Below, in pieces: positions 6,682 to 14,254 of a DNA stretch of 29,946 nt. The notes under the pieces are model-generated. The model did no database searches, was not told the DNA's origin, and was given only the letters and a program-made list of their open reading frames with translations. The DNA comes from Candidatus Avelusimicrobium facis (GTDB lineage Bacteria > Elusimicrobiota > Elusimicrobia > Elusimicrobiales > Elusimicrobiaceae): contig CAAFHX010000090.1 of the NCBI GenBank assembly GCA_900762815.1, positions 1 to 29,946 on the forward strand, given 5' to 3'. The number at the start of each line of letters is the position of its first letter. The stretch's first letter is position 1. The position numbers and the translations under genes are program-made.

Positions 6682-8004
6682 ATGGATCCGCTTACATCTG
6701 TACCGTCTGTTCCGGCTAAGCCAAACCCCTGGGCCCTGTTACCGCTGTGGGTGTTTTTGGTTTCCTATTTATTGGTTTCTATTTTGGCGGGGGATTTTTA
6801 TAAAATGCCCATTACCGTCGCCTTTTTGTTGGCGGCGGTGGTGGCCGTATGGAGCAGCAAAGGCCACGGGTTGACGCAAAAGATAGAGTCTTTTTGCAAA
6901 GGGGCCGCCGACGCCAATATCATGTTGATGGTGCTTATTTTTATTTTGGCCGGGGCTTTTGCCCAAACCACCCAAGCCATGGGCGCGGTGGACAGCACGG
7001 TCAATTTAACCTTGTGGCTGCTGCCCAAAAATCTTTTGGTGCCGGGACTGTTTTTAGCCGGGTGTTTTGTGTCTATTTCCGTGGGGACTTCCGTCGGCAC
7101 GATTGTGGCGCTTACCCCCGTTGCGGCCGGTATTGCGCTTAAAACGGGCGTTCCGCCGGCTTTGATGACGGCGGCGGTGGTCAGCGGGGCGATGTTTGGC
7201 GATAACCTTTCCTTTATTTCCGATACCACCATTGTGGCCACCCGTACCCAGGGCTGCCGCATGCGGGACAAATTCCGCACCAATATGCGCATAGTGTGGC
7301 CCTTTGCCTTGCTGGCGGCGTTGCTCTATTTTTGGATGGGGCAGCAGTCGGTGGCCGAGTATTCCGCCGGTTCTGTTAACTGGCTGCATGTGCTGCCTTA
7401 TTTGGCGGTATTGGTGGCGGCGGTGCTGGGCGGACATGTGATGGTCGTGCTGTTGGGGGGCACGCTGCTGGCCGGGGCGATCGGTCTGCTTACGGGGGCT
7501 TTTACCCCCTGGGGATGGACGGGCGCCATGGGCACGGGGATTAACCATATGGGCGAATTAATTGTCGTTACGTTGCTGGCCGGCGGCGTGCTGGAGATGA
7601 TTCGCCTCAACGGCGGTTTTGCGTGGATTATTGCCAAATTAACCGCCCGTACCCGCAGCGTGCGCGGGGCGGAGCTGTCTATTGCGGGGCTGGTGGGTTT
7701 TGCCAATTTGTGCACGGCCAACAATACCATTGCCCTGATTATGGCCGGACCGATTGCCAAAGAAATTGCCACCCGTTTTAAAATTCCGGCCAACCGCTCT
7801 GCCAGCATTTTGGACATTATTTCTTGCTTTGTGCAAGGGGCCATTCCCTACGGGGCGCAGCTGCTGATGGCGGCGGGGTTGTCTGACCAGTCCCCCTTGG
7901 CCATTATGCAATATTTGTATTATCCGTACTTGCTGGGCGTGGGTACGCTGCTGGCCATTGTGTTGGGATATCCCCGCCGGGGGCCACGGGAAGCACGGAA
8001 ATAA
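6682..8004 (+). CDS. nhaC: NhaC-family Na+/H+ antiporter
   Basis: This 440-residue integral inner-membrane protein has about eleven hydrophobic segments and is predicted to exchange Na+ (or a related cation or organic-acid pair) for protons. Family features are the repeated Gly/Ser/Thr-rich membrane segments: FVSISVGTSVGTIVALTPV near residues 130-150 and MFGDNLSFISDTTIVATRTQGC near 172-193, the signature region of NhaC/MleN-type carriers. A second half carries ANLCTANNTIALIMAG. The start at 6682 has AGAGG eight bases upstream. It stands alone between two terminators. NhaC-like carriers include malate-lactate antiporters, so the ion specificity is not fixed by sequence; the gene symbol denotes the family. 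Confidence 0.85.
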   Translation: MDPLTSVPSVPAKPNPWALLPLWVFLVSYLLVSILAGDFYKMPITVAFLLAAVVAVWSSKGHGLTQKIESFCKGAADANIMLMVLIFILAGAFAQTTQAMGAVDSTVNLTLWLLPKNLLVPGLFLAGCFVSISVGTSVGTIVALTPVAAGIALKTGVPPALMTAAVVSGAMFGDNLSFISDTTIVATRTQGCRMRDKFRTNMRIVWPFALLAALLYFWMGQQSVAEYSAGSVNWLHVLPYLAVLVAAVLGGHVMVVLLGGTLLAGAIGLLTGAFTPWGWTGAMGTGINHMGELIVVTLLAGGVLEMIRLNGGFAWIIAKLTARTRSVRGAELSIAGLVGFANLCTANNTIALIMAGPIAKEIATRFKIPANRSASILDIISCFVQGAIPYGAQLLMAAGLSDQSPLAIMQYLYYPYLLGVGTLLAIVLGYPRRGPREARK

Positions 8005-8013
8005 AACCTTTGC

Positions 8014-8051
8014 TAAAAACCCCCGGGTCTCCATTCCCCCGGGGGTTTTTA
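8014..8051 (+). terminator. Intrinsic terminator of the NhaC gene
   Basis: AAAAACCCCCGGG is mirrored by CCCCGGGGGTTTTT, a very strong hairpin with a terminal T-run. Confidence 0.9.
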
Positions 8052-8057
8052 GACATA

Positions 8058-8087
8058 AAAAAGCCCCCGAAACTTCCGGGGGTTTTA
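8058..8087 (-). terminator. Intrinsic terminator of the HEAT-dut unit
   Basis: On the minus strand AACCCCCGG-AAG-TTTCGGGGGCTT forms a stem followed by T. It lies directly after the dut stop and back to back with the NhaC terminator. Confidence 0.85.
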
Positions 8088-8090
8088 AAT

Positions 8091-8507
8091 CTACTTGTTG
8101 CCGGTACTGCCAAAGCCGCCGCTGCCGCGGGCCGTGCCGGAGAGTTCTTCTGCTTCTTCAAAGCCCGGGTACAAGGTCGGCAAAACCACCAGCTGCGCTA
8201 CTTTTTGCCCTTGTTCAAACACAAAGGGCGTATCATTTAAATTGTACATACAGACAATCAGTTCCCCGCGATATGGGGCATCTACCAGGCCCGCTAGGGC
8301 TTTGATGCCTTTGCTTTCCACCGAGCTTTTTCCCCAAATAATACCGGAGGTGTTTTCCGGCAATTCCACGGCCACGCCGGTGTGTACATGCGTTACGGCG
8401 TGCGGGGGCAGCTCCGTGCGGTGCAGCGCGAACAAATCCGCGCCGGAATCGGTGGGGTGCGCCCGCCGGGGCAATAAAGCGTCAGGGTGTAATCTTTTTA
8501 CTTTCAT
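8091..8507 (-). CDS. dut: Deoxyuridine 5'-triphosphate nucleotidohydrolase (dUTPase)
   Basis: This trimeric dUTPase hydrolyses dUTP to dUMP and pyrophosphate, keeping uracil out of DNA and feeding dTMP synthesis. All five family motifs are present in 138 residues: PTDSGADLFA (1), GKSSVESKG (2, with Lys where Arg is more usual), GLVDAPYRGELIV (3), GQKVAQLVVLP (4) and the flexible Phe-containing RGSGGFGSTG (5). Length and motif order are normal. It lies 8 bases downstream of the HEAT-repeat gene on the same strand and probably shares its transcript; AGGAC lies upstream of the ATG. Confidence 0.95.
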   Translation of the reverse strand: MKVKRLHPDALLPRRAHPTDSGADLFALHRTELPPHAVTHVHTGVAVELPENTSGIIWGKSSVESKGIKALAGLVDAPYRGELIVCMYNLNDTPFVFEQGQKVAQLVVLPTLYPGFEEAEELSGTARGSGGFGSTGNK

Positions 8508-8515
8508 AGAGGGTC

Positions 8516-9562
8516 CTATTTTAATTTTGCCATTTGTTGCAAGGCATTGGCCGCATAGGGTTTGACGGTAGCGGTATCGGTCTTTTCCAGGGCCGTTAAA
8601 TGCGGGATTAAGGTCTTGAGCAGGGCGCTGTCAAACGCCGGGTCAGAGGTATAGAGGGTGCGCTGTGGGCTGGAGAGTACCCCGGCCATATAGGCCGCCG
8701 CGCGCGCGGCATTGGCCCGCACATCGGCACTTTTGTCCGACAAGGCCTGCTTGAGCGCTTCCACCGCATGGCCCGTCATAAAGCCCAAGGCCAAGGCATA
8801 GGTAGACGCCGCGGGTTTATCCGTGGCGGTTTTCAGCCCTTTGAGACAGTCGTCCATTGTCCATTCGCGGTTTTTGGCCAAGGCGGAGGCCAAGGCCGTT
8901 TCAGCTTGGCTGTCTTGTTCCGTTTTGGCCATTTTTAAAAGTTGTTTGGCCGCGTCTTTGTTTTGCAAATCGCCTAGCCAGGCGGCGGCAGCGGCACGCA
9001 CTTGTCCGTCGGGGTTTCTAGCGGCGGCGCGCAAATATTTTAAGGTTTGTTTGTCCCCGGAGGAAATCAAATTCATCGCGCGTTGGGCAAAGGCCGGGTC
9101 GTAAATATACAGGTTTATTACCTCATCGGCGTAATCCGCCGTTTGCGGGTTTAAAATGGTGTAGGCGCTGGCCGCGTAGGCGCGTACGGCGTGGTCTTGG
9201 CTGGCGGTGGCGTCTTGAAGCAAGGGGGAAAGCTCTGTATGCACGGTGCCCATGGCGGTCAATACCACGGCGGAAAAAACTTTTTTGAGCGGGTCGCTGT
9301 CTTTTATCAGCAGATTGAGCAGTTTGGCCTCTTGCACGCGGTGGGGCGGCAGACGCACCAAGCTGGCCCCGGCGGCAAAGGTCAACGCGGGCTTTTTGGA
9401 GCGGGCAAATAAATCCAATACTTGTTGGTTTTGGGCCGCATTGCGCGTCTTTGCTTGCAGCAAAGGCATCACGGCGGAAAGTTCATCTGACGGCGCGGCG
9501 GCGTATAAACTGCCGGCCAGTCCCAGCGCCGCAAAGGCGCACCAAAGAGAGCATTTCTTCAT
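8516..9562 (-). CDS. Secreted HEAT-repeat protein
   Basis: This 348-residue protein has a signal peptide (MKKCSLWCAFAALGLAGSLYA, cut near 22) and is then built of helical HEAT or Armadillo-like repeats. Repeating phrases include HAVRAYAASAYTIL, GQVRAAAAAWLGDL and ADVRANAARAAAYMAG. Such periplasmic repeat scaffolds bind other proteins, but I cannot name a partner. The minus-strand TATAAT at 9574-9569 lies six bases before the ATG and no Shine-Dalgarno is present, so translation is probably leaderless. dut follows on the same transcript, though the two functions have no obvious link. Confidence 0.8.
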   Translation of the reverse strand: MKKCSLWCAFAALGLAGSLYAAAPSDELSAVMPLLQAKTRNAAQNQQVLDLFARSKKPALTFAAGASLVRLPPHRVQEAKLLNLLIKDSDPLKKVFSAVVLTAMGTVHTELSPLLQDATASQDHAVRAYAASAYTILNPQTADYADEVINLYIYDPAFAQRAMNLISSGDKQTLKYLRAAARNPDGQVRAAAAAWLGDLQNKDAAKQLLKMAKTEQDSQAETALASALAKNREWTMDDCLKGLKTATDKPAASTYALALGFMTGHAVEALKQALSDKSADVRANAARAAAYMAGVLSSPQRTLYTSDPAFDSALLKTLIPHLTALEKTDTATVKPYAANALQQMAKLK

Positions 9563-9568
9563 AAAGCT

Positions 9569-9574
9569 ATTATA
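9569..9574 (-). promoter_or_regulatory. -10 element of the HEAT-dut unit, 6 bases from ATG
   Basis: TATAAT on the minus strand, then six bases, then ATG at 9562. This is the same geometry as hydF and predicts a leaderless transcript. Confidence 0.55.
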
Positions 9575-9627
9575 ACATTTTGCCCCGCAGCGCCGGGGGC
9601 GGAAAGGAGTACGAAGAAACGGCGGCT

Positions 9628-9786
9628 TTAGCGCACCAGCACGGCTTGGTACACGCGCTCGGCGGAGACCCGGCGGTCGCGGGGGTGGCCGTTGCTATAG
9701 GCCCGCCATTGCTGTTGGTCTTGGGTAACAATCACTTTTTTGTTGCCCAACGCCAGTAAAAAGCGTAAATGAGTTTTGTTTTGCAT
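9628..9786 (-). CDS. Small basic protein, 52 residues, unknown
   Basis: The short frame starts at ATG 9786 (MQNKTHLRFLLALGNKKVIV) with AGGA nine bases upstream and an AT-rich TTATAA farther up, and ends in RVYQAVLVR. The frame stays open upstream to 9864, but that part lies over the likely promoter. The product is basic, has no signal peptide or membrane segment, and contains one predicted beta-like stretch (KKVIVTQDQQQWRAY). I recognise no family. It precedes the HEAT gene on the same strand, separated by that gene's own promoter. It could be a real small protein or a chance frame. Confidence 0.45.
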   Translation of the reverse strand: MQNKTHLRFLLALGNKKVIVTQDQQQWRAYSNGHPRDRRVSAERVYQAVLVR

Positions 9787-9953
9787 AAATAAATCCTGTT
9801 TTCCTTGTTTCTTATAATTTAGCGGTTTTATAAGGCAGGCACAAGGGCCTTTGGGCCTACCCAAGGGCTGGGTCTTTGTCTGGGCCCGGCCGCAGAAAGC
9901 CCGGGCCGTGGGCGGGTTTTCGTGTGGCTATGGCGCAGCGGAGCGTTTTTTGT

Positions 9954-9959
9954 TACAAT
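9954..9959 (+). promoter_or_regulatory. -10 element of the esterase-like gene, 6 bases from ATG
   Basis: TACAAT, six bases, ATG at 9966, no Shine-Dalgarno. Upstream, 9880-9920 holds a GC-rich inverted repeat (GGCCCGG and CCGGGCC) of unknown role. Confidence 0.5.
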
Positions 9960-9965
9960 ACTTCC

Positions 9966-10937
9966 ATGAAAAAATTACTCTTTTTGACCGTGTTGTTTTT
10001 GTTGGTCTTTTCTGCTTTTGCGGCTGAATCTGAACCGCTCTTGCTCATTAACCCTTCGCGGGAAACCTTTATTCATTTTCCCACCGCGGTATTGGAGCAA
10101 GCGCCGACCGTTACGGTCTTTCTGCCCGAGCCGGCCGTACCCTTGCGCGGGCGCTACCCCGTGGTGTATTTGCTGGGGGTAGGGCCCCAGGCGGCCCAAG
10201 CCGCGCAGCAGGCTTTGGCCCGGGCGCAGCACAAGGCCATTTTGGTAGGGGTGCAAACCGAGGAGAAGGCGTGGAATGATCCCCAAAAAATTTCTACGTT
10301 TTTCGGGCGGGAGCTGCTGCCCTATATTGAGTTGAATTATCCGACCATAGACCACCCCACGGCCCGGGGCGTGGCGGCCCAAGGGGCCGCTTATTCCAAG
10401 GCCTTGGCGGCCTTGCTGCAGCGCAAGGATACCTTTGCCCGTGCGGCGGTATTGGACGGCGGAGAAACCCCGGTGTCTTTGGCGGGGGCGTCGGCGCAGT
10501 TGCGCATGTGGGTGGGCGGTACGCGCGCGCAAGCGGTGGTTTGGCAGCAGACCTTGCTGGAGCAGGGGAGCAGCTACGGCCCGGGCTTTGTGCTAAGCTT
10601 GACGGAAGGCCAAACGCTGCCCGGGGCATTGGACTTGGACTATTTATTTGCCCCTGCGGCGGAGCTGAAAGTGAAAAAATTGCGCGGGGAAGTCTTTCCG
10701 GAGGCTGTATCTCTGTCAGCCCAAGAGAGGGCCACCTTGGCCCTGCATGCGCAGTTGAGCGGGGGAAAACAGTTTGATTATGTGCCGCTGACGCTCAAGT
10801 TGAGCCCGATGTATTTGCAGTGGGATGTTGCCACCGGGACCCTGCATCCTTTGTCCGGTGCGCAGCCGGGGAAGGTCAAAATCAGCGCGCAAGTGGATAA
10901 AGCGGTATTTAAGGACAAAATCAAGCTTAAAAAATAA
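9966..10937 (+). CDS. Secreted esterase-fold (EsteraseD-like) protein, nucleophile lost
   Basis: The 323-residue protein begins with a signal peptide (MKKLLFLTVLFLLVFSAFA) and then resembles the alpha/beta-hydrolase 'putative esterase' family. YPVVYLLGVGP matches the first core strand, FGRELLPYIELNYPT the usual helix before the nucleophile elbow, and FARAAVLDGG the strand after it. The elbow, normally GxSxGG, reads G135-V-A-A-Q-G140, so the Ser nucleophile is Ala137 and a conserved Gly is Gln139. It is therefore probably a non-catalytic relative, perhaps a binding protein. I use ATG 9966 rather than in-frame 9876 because the signal peptide starts there. It ends immediately before the DnaA-box region. 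Confidence 0.7.
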   Translation: MKKLLFLTVLFLLVFSAFAAESEPLLLINPSRETFIHFPTAVLEQAPTVTVFLPEPAVPLRGRYPVVYLLGVGPQAAQAAQQALARAQHKAILVGVQTEEKAWNDPQKISTFFGRELLPYIELNYPTIDHPTARGVAAQGAAYSKALAALLQRKDTFARAAVLDGGETPVSLAGASAQLRMWVGGTRAQAVVWQQTLLEQGSSYGPGFVLSLTEGQTLPGALDLDYLFAPAAELKVKKLRGEVFPEAVSLSAQERATLALHAQLSGGKQFDYVPLTLKLSPMYLQWDVATGTLHPLSGAQPGKVKISAQVDKAVFKDKIKLKK

Positions 10938-11093
10938 GCAAAAAACGCATTTTTGGCATTTTTGAGATAAAAAAATACGGACTTGTCAACAGTTTTTTAA
11001 AAAATGCGCGGAAAGACCCAAAAATCGCCCGGCTGATTTTCTCCGACGGAGTTTTCGGCGGAAAAAGAAAAATTTGCCTATACAGAGGGCGAG

Positions 11094-11228
11094 TTATCCA
11101 CAGATTTTGCGGGTTATCCACAGCTTTTTTGCTAAACGTTATTTTTGCTTTTTAAAAGCCGGGTTTTTGTGGATAAGCTGTAGAGTATAAAGGCGGTTAT
11201 CCACAGTTTATCCACACTTTGTGGATAA
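11094..11228. repeat. Six perfect 9-bp DnaA boxes
   Basis: TTATCCACA occurs on the plus strand at 11094-11102, 11114-11122, 11197-11205 and 11208-11216. Its complement TGTGGATAA occurs at 11168-11176 and 11220-11228. The first two are 20 bases apart (about two helical turns). The last three pack into 32 bases, with the final pair facing each other. All six equal the high-affinity consensus with no mismatch. Confidence 0.9.
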
Positions 11229-11273
11229 AACGGCGGCAGCAGATGGGGCTGCGATAAGGGCCTGTCTTTTTGC

Positions 11274-11279
11274 TATAAT
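11274..11279 (+). promoter_or_regulatory. -10 element of the OmpA-type lipoprotein gene
   Basis: TATAAT lies 53 bases before the ATG at 11332, downstream of the last DnaA box. The mRNA leader of about 45 bases carries GGAGG at 11321-11325. Confidence 0.5.
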
Positions 11280-11331
11280 TTGTGTAAAGCTTAGCGCGGC
11301 ACTCCGTGCGCAAAAACAGAGGAGGCGTAAA

Positions 11332-11874
11332 ATGAAACTTTTGAAATGGGCCGCCTGGTGCGGCATGGCGGTGGCCTTGGCGGCGTGTGCCGCCCAGCGC
11401 ACCACCGGGCCGGAGGAGGCCGATATTCCCCGGTTGCCGGAGCGGGACCCGATTATCCAAATAGAGGCCGACAAAAACGCCAAATTGATGAAGCAAACCG
11501 AAAAGGAAATGATGGAGAGCATGAAATTGCCCGACATTACCTATTTGTTTGACTCCATCCAACCGCCGGAGTATTCTTACGAATTTTTGGATAAGCTGGC
11601 CAATATTCTTAAAAAGCAGCGCAATATGAAGCTCATCATTGAAGGCAATACCGACATCGTGGGCGACAAGGATTACAACTATTGGTTGGGCGCTTCCCGC
11701 GCGACGGCCATGAAATCTTATTTAGTCAGCCGCGGCGTGCTGGCCGACCGCATCCGGGTGCACTCCTACGGGGCCGACCGTCCGCTGACTTTAGATAACA
11801 GCAAAGAGGGCCGCCTGACTAACCGCCGCGTGCATTTTGTGTTGACGACGCGGGATTGGCAGTCTGTGTATTAA
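11332..11874 (+). CDS. OmpA/Pal-type peptidoglycan-binding lipoprotein
   Basis: This 180-residue protein has a lipoprotein signal (lipobox LAAC, Cys near residue 20), so it should be anchored in the outer membrane. Its C-terminal OmpA domain shows LIIEGNTDIVGDKDYN, LGASRATAMKSYLVSRGV, IRVHSYGADRP and LTNRRVHF, the residues that grip diaminopimelate in peptidoglycan. The usual EGHTD reads EGNTD. ATG 11332 is chosen because GAGGAGG precedes it; the frame extends farther upstream only through the DnaA-box region. It resembles Pal but no tol genes are nearby, so I leave it unnamed. Confidence 0.88.
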   Translation: MKLLKWAAWCGMAVALAACAAQRTTGPEEADIPRLPERDPIIQIEADKNAKLMKQTEKEMMESMKLPDITYLFDSIQPPEYSYEFLDKLANILKKQRNMKLIIEGNTDIVGDKDYNYWLGASRATAMKSYLVSRGVLADRIRVHSYGADRPLTLDNSKEGRLTNRRVHFVLTTRDWQSVY

Positions 11875-11888
11875 GTGTTTTTTGTGTT

Positions 11889-11935
11889 TAAAAATGCAGC
11901 GCAGGATCTTAGGTTCTGCGCTGCATTTTTTTGCG
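11889..11935. terminator. Strong bidirectional terminator
   Basis: AATGCAGCGCAG is perfectly mirrored by CTGCGCTGCATT around an 11-base loop, with A-runs and T-runs outside. It serves the convergent OmpA-type gene and the 11954 lipoprotein gene. Confidence 0.92.
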
Positions 11936-11953
11936 GAGAAAACGGTTTAAAAC

Positions 11954-12829
11954 CTATGCTTGCGTTTTGATTTTGCGGGCGGTGGCGTCTGCGGGGGAAA
12001 CGGTGCCTGCGGCCAAATCGGCCTTCCACACGCCGCAGCTGATGTCGCGGTTGCGCAAGTTTTCGGCGCGCGCGCCGCTTTGCACCTTGGCGCGGCAAAC
12101 CACGCGGTATACATTTTCGCCCAAGGCGCGGGCGGAGTAAATCCGCCGGCTGATCAGAAAGATATACCCCTTTTGTTGGTAGCTTTTGTTGAGCGCGTAA
12201 AAATAGCGGTCAATGCGTGTACCTTCTTTGCGCTGTACCAGGTCTTGCGCGCGCTGCCGGGCGGCGGGGTCTTCGTAGGCAGCGGACGGAGTATCCTCAT
12301 TTATTTGTTGGTCGGCCAGCCGGGCATTGCGCCGGGCCTGCAGCTTGCGGGCTTCGTTTTCTATTTGGGCCAGGCGGACAGGATTTTCTACGGTTTTGGA
12401 TTTTAATTTAACTAAGCCGCTGGGGCGAATCGCCCCGCGCGGGGAAACCTTGACTGCGGTGGTGTTAAGCAAATTGGAGTGGGATACCTTTAAAGTAATT
12501 TGCCCGGGAGTGTATTTTTCGGCCCGGCCATAAAAGGCCAGATTTTTTTCAAAATCTTTATTGAAATCCAGTACCACTTCTTCTTTGTCACTGCGCCAGC
12601 AGCAGTTGTCTAAGCAGGCGGCTTGGCCGTCTAAGCGTCCGGCGGCTTCGGCCGGGGCAAACCGCAGGCGGAATTGATAGCAGGAGTCGTACTGTTTTCC
12701 CTCAAAATCCACTTTTTTGGCGGGAATATCCAGCCAGGCCTTGGTGGTGGCTATGCCTGAATTGTTCAGCGGTGTGTAGCATCCGGCCACGGCCCAAAAC
12801 GCCATTGCCAAGCAGAAAACTTTTTTCAT
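11954..12829 (-). CDS. Cysteine-rich lipoprotein of unknown function
   Basis: I do not recognise this 291-residue protein. It has a lipoprotein signal with lipobox VAGC (Cys17). The N-terminal half holds a cysteine cluster (DSCYQF, then ACLDNCCW), and two more Cys occur near the C-terminus (VVCRAK and DISCGVW), suggesting disulfides in the periplasm. A central charged helical segment rich in Ala/Arg/Gln (about 160-215) may be coiled-coil. The minus-strand TATAAT at 12843-12838 is eight bases before the ATG and there is no Shine-Dalgarno. It is a single-gene unit, ending at the shared terminator. Confidence 0.75.
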   Translation of the reverse strand: MKKVFCLAMAFWAVAGCYTPLNNSGIATTKAWLDIPAKKVDFEGKQYDSCYQFRLRFAPAEAAGRLDGQAACLDNCCWRSDKEEVVLDFNKDFEKNLAFYGRAEKYTPGQITLKVSHSNLLNTTAVKVSPRGAIRPSGLVKLKSKTVENPVRLAQIENEARKLQARRNARLADQQINEDTPSAAYEDPAARQRAQDLVQRKEGTRIDRYFYALNKSYQQKGYIFLISRRIYSARALGENVYRVVCRAKVQSGARAENLRNRDISCGVWKADLAAGTVSPADATARKIKTQA

Positions 12830-12881
12830 ACACTTTTATTATAATAACTTTTCCCGCAAAAAACACGGGCCGGAGGAAAAC

Positions 12882-14207
12882 ATGTTAGTGGAACTTTTGC
12901 AAGGTTGGTTGGGTGTACTTACTTTTTTGTCCGATAAAGTGCGTGCCTTCTGCGCCGAGGGGTTGGCGGTGCTGCTGTTGGCTGCGGTAACCTACGGGCT
13001 GGCGCAGCTGGTCAAGGGTTGTTTGCGCTGGGTGGCGGGGGCCGCGTGGCTGGACAAACGCTTCCCCCGGTTTTTAAAAGCCGTGCGCGCCACGCGGTGG
13101 TTGGCGGCAGCCGGGTATGCGGTTTCCGCCGCGGCGGTGGTGCATTTGTACGGGTTTTTTATGCCGCTGGAAGGGGCCTTGTTGCAGGGAGTCATGGCCC
13201 GGGTGGTGGGCATTTACGGCACCTTGGGTTTTATGGCTTTGTTGGTGACCAGCTTGGATATCTTAGACCAGCTTTACGGCCGCAACCCCAATGTGCCGCT
13301 GCGCGGGGTGTTTCAGGCGGGGAAGATTAGTATTTATTTGCTGGCGGCTTTGGTCATTATTTCCATTATTATCAGCAAAAAACCCATGTATGTGATTACC
13401 GGTCTTTCGGCGGCGGCGGCGGTGTTTATGTTGATTTTCAAGGACCCGATTTTGGGCTTTGCCGCCGGGATACAGCTGGCCAGCAACAAGTTGCTCAAAA
13501 TCGGCGACTGGATTACCATGGAGTCCCACGGGGCCGACGGCACGGTGGTGGATATTACGCTGACCACGGTGCGCGTGCAAAACTTTGACAATACCTTGGT
13601 CAATGTGCCGGCGTATGATTTGGTCTCTAAACCCTTTCAAAATTGGAGCGGCATGGTGCAAAGCGGCGCGCGGCGCATCAAACGCGCTATCAATATAGAC
13701 GTGGAGACCATTCGCTTTTTAGATGAAAAACTGCTCAAACGCTTGGAAAAAATAGAGTTGATTTCCGGCTATTTGCAGGAAAAGGTGGCCGAGGTACACG
13801 CGTTCAACGCCGCTCACGGCAGCCGGGAAAATCCGCTCAACGGCCGTCATTTGACCAATATCGGCACCTTCCGCGCGTATGCCACAGCGTACTTGAACAG
13901 CCTGGCCACCATTGACCACCGCCAGACCTGCATGGTGCGCCAGCTGGCCCCCACCACGGCGGGGCTGCCGCTGGAGATTTATTGCTTTACCGCTACGACG
14001 GAGTGGCTCAAGTACGAAAACATTCAGTCCGATGTGTTTGACCATTTGTATTCCGTCATGCCGGAGTTTGATTTGTTCCCGTTCCAGCAGCCGGCCGGAC
14101 GCAACGTGACGCAAGCGGCGCGCAAGCTCTTACCTGCAGCCAAAGCGGCCAAAAAAGCCGAGCCGCCCCACGCTCAGCCGGACGGATTGTTTTCCACGCA
14201 AGCTTAA
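12882..14207 (+). CDS. MscS-superfamily mechanosensitive channel, YbdG/MscM-like
   Basis: This 441-residue inner-membrane protein opens under membrane tension to release solutes during osmotic downshock. It has about five membrane segments. The last is a Gly/Ala-rich pore helix (VITGLSAAAAVFMLIFKDPILGFAAGIQLASNKLLKIGDWI), broken here only to quote it: key parts are GLSAAAA and FKDPILGF near residues 170-190. The beta domain follows (GTVVDITLTTVRVQNFDNTLVNVPAY), with the NFDNT and VPAY phrases typical of YbdG-type miniconductance channels. An Ala/Pro/Lys tail ends it. GGAGGA at 12872-12877 sets the start. It is divergent from the Cys-rich lipoprotein. Confidence 0.88.
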   Translation: MLVELLQGWLGVLTFLSDKVRAFCAEGLAVLLLAAVTYGLAQLVKGCLRWVAGAAWLDKRFPRFLKAVRATRWLAAAGYAVSAAAVVHLYGFFMPLEGALLQGVMARVVGIYGTLGFMALLVTSLDILDQLYGRNPNVPLRGVFQAGKISIYLLAALVIISIIISKKPMYVITGLSAAAAVFMLIFKDPILGFAAGIQLASNKLLKIGDWITMESHGADGTVVDITLTTVRVQNFDNTLVNVPAYDLVSKPFQNWSGMVQSGARRIKRAINIDVETIRFLDEKLLKRLEKIELISGYLQEKVAEVHAFNAAHGSRENPLNGRHLTNIGTFRAYATAYLNSLATIDHRQTCMVRQLAPTTAGLPLEIYCFTATTEWLKYENIQSDVFDHLYSVMPEFDLFPFQQPAGRNVTQAARKLLPAAKAAKKAEPPHAQPDGLFSTQA

Positions 14208-14239
14208 AAAAGCCCCGGGCCAAACGGTCCGGGGCTTTT
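14208..14239. terminator. Bidirectional terminator, 32-base copy 1
   Basis: AAAAGCCCCGG and CCGGGGCTTTT form the stem. It lies between the convergent channel gene and the LytR_C gene. The exact 32 bases recur as the reverse complement at 22696-22727. Confidence 0.9.
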
Positions 14240-14254
14240 GACAGGGCGTTTTGC

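Larger units (their letters stand above)
10938..11331. other. Candidate chromosomal origin (oriC-like): AT-rich tract plus DnaA boxes
   Basis: This is the AT-richest non-coding stretch of the window. It has A/T runs and two direct copies of GCATTTTT (10947-10954 and 10956-10963) with an inverted copy at 11000-11007, which could be an unwinding element. Then come six perfect DnaA boxes between 11094 and 11228. No gene fits. dnaA, dnaN and other classic origin neighbours are absent, so the alternatives are a DnaA-titrating locus or a DnaA-controlled promoter for the OmpA-type gene (its TATAAT is at 11274-11279). Confidence 0.7.

Noticed and set aside
6510..6719. Short plus-strand frame starting MKKPRVFRPG
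   Set aside because: Its start lies in the terminator hairpin and it overlaps the start of the antiporter gene in another frame; no ribosome site or homology.
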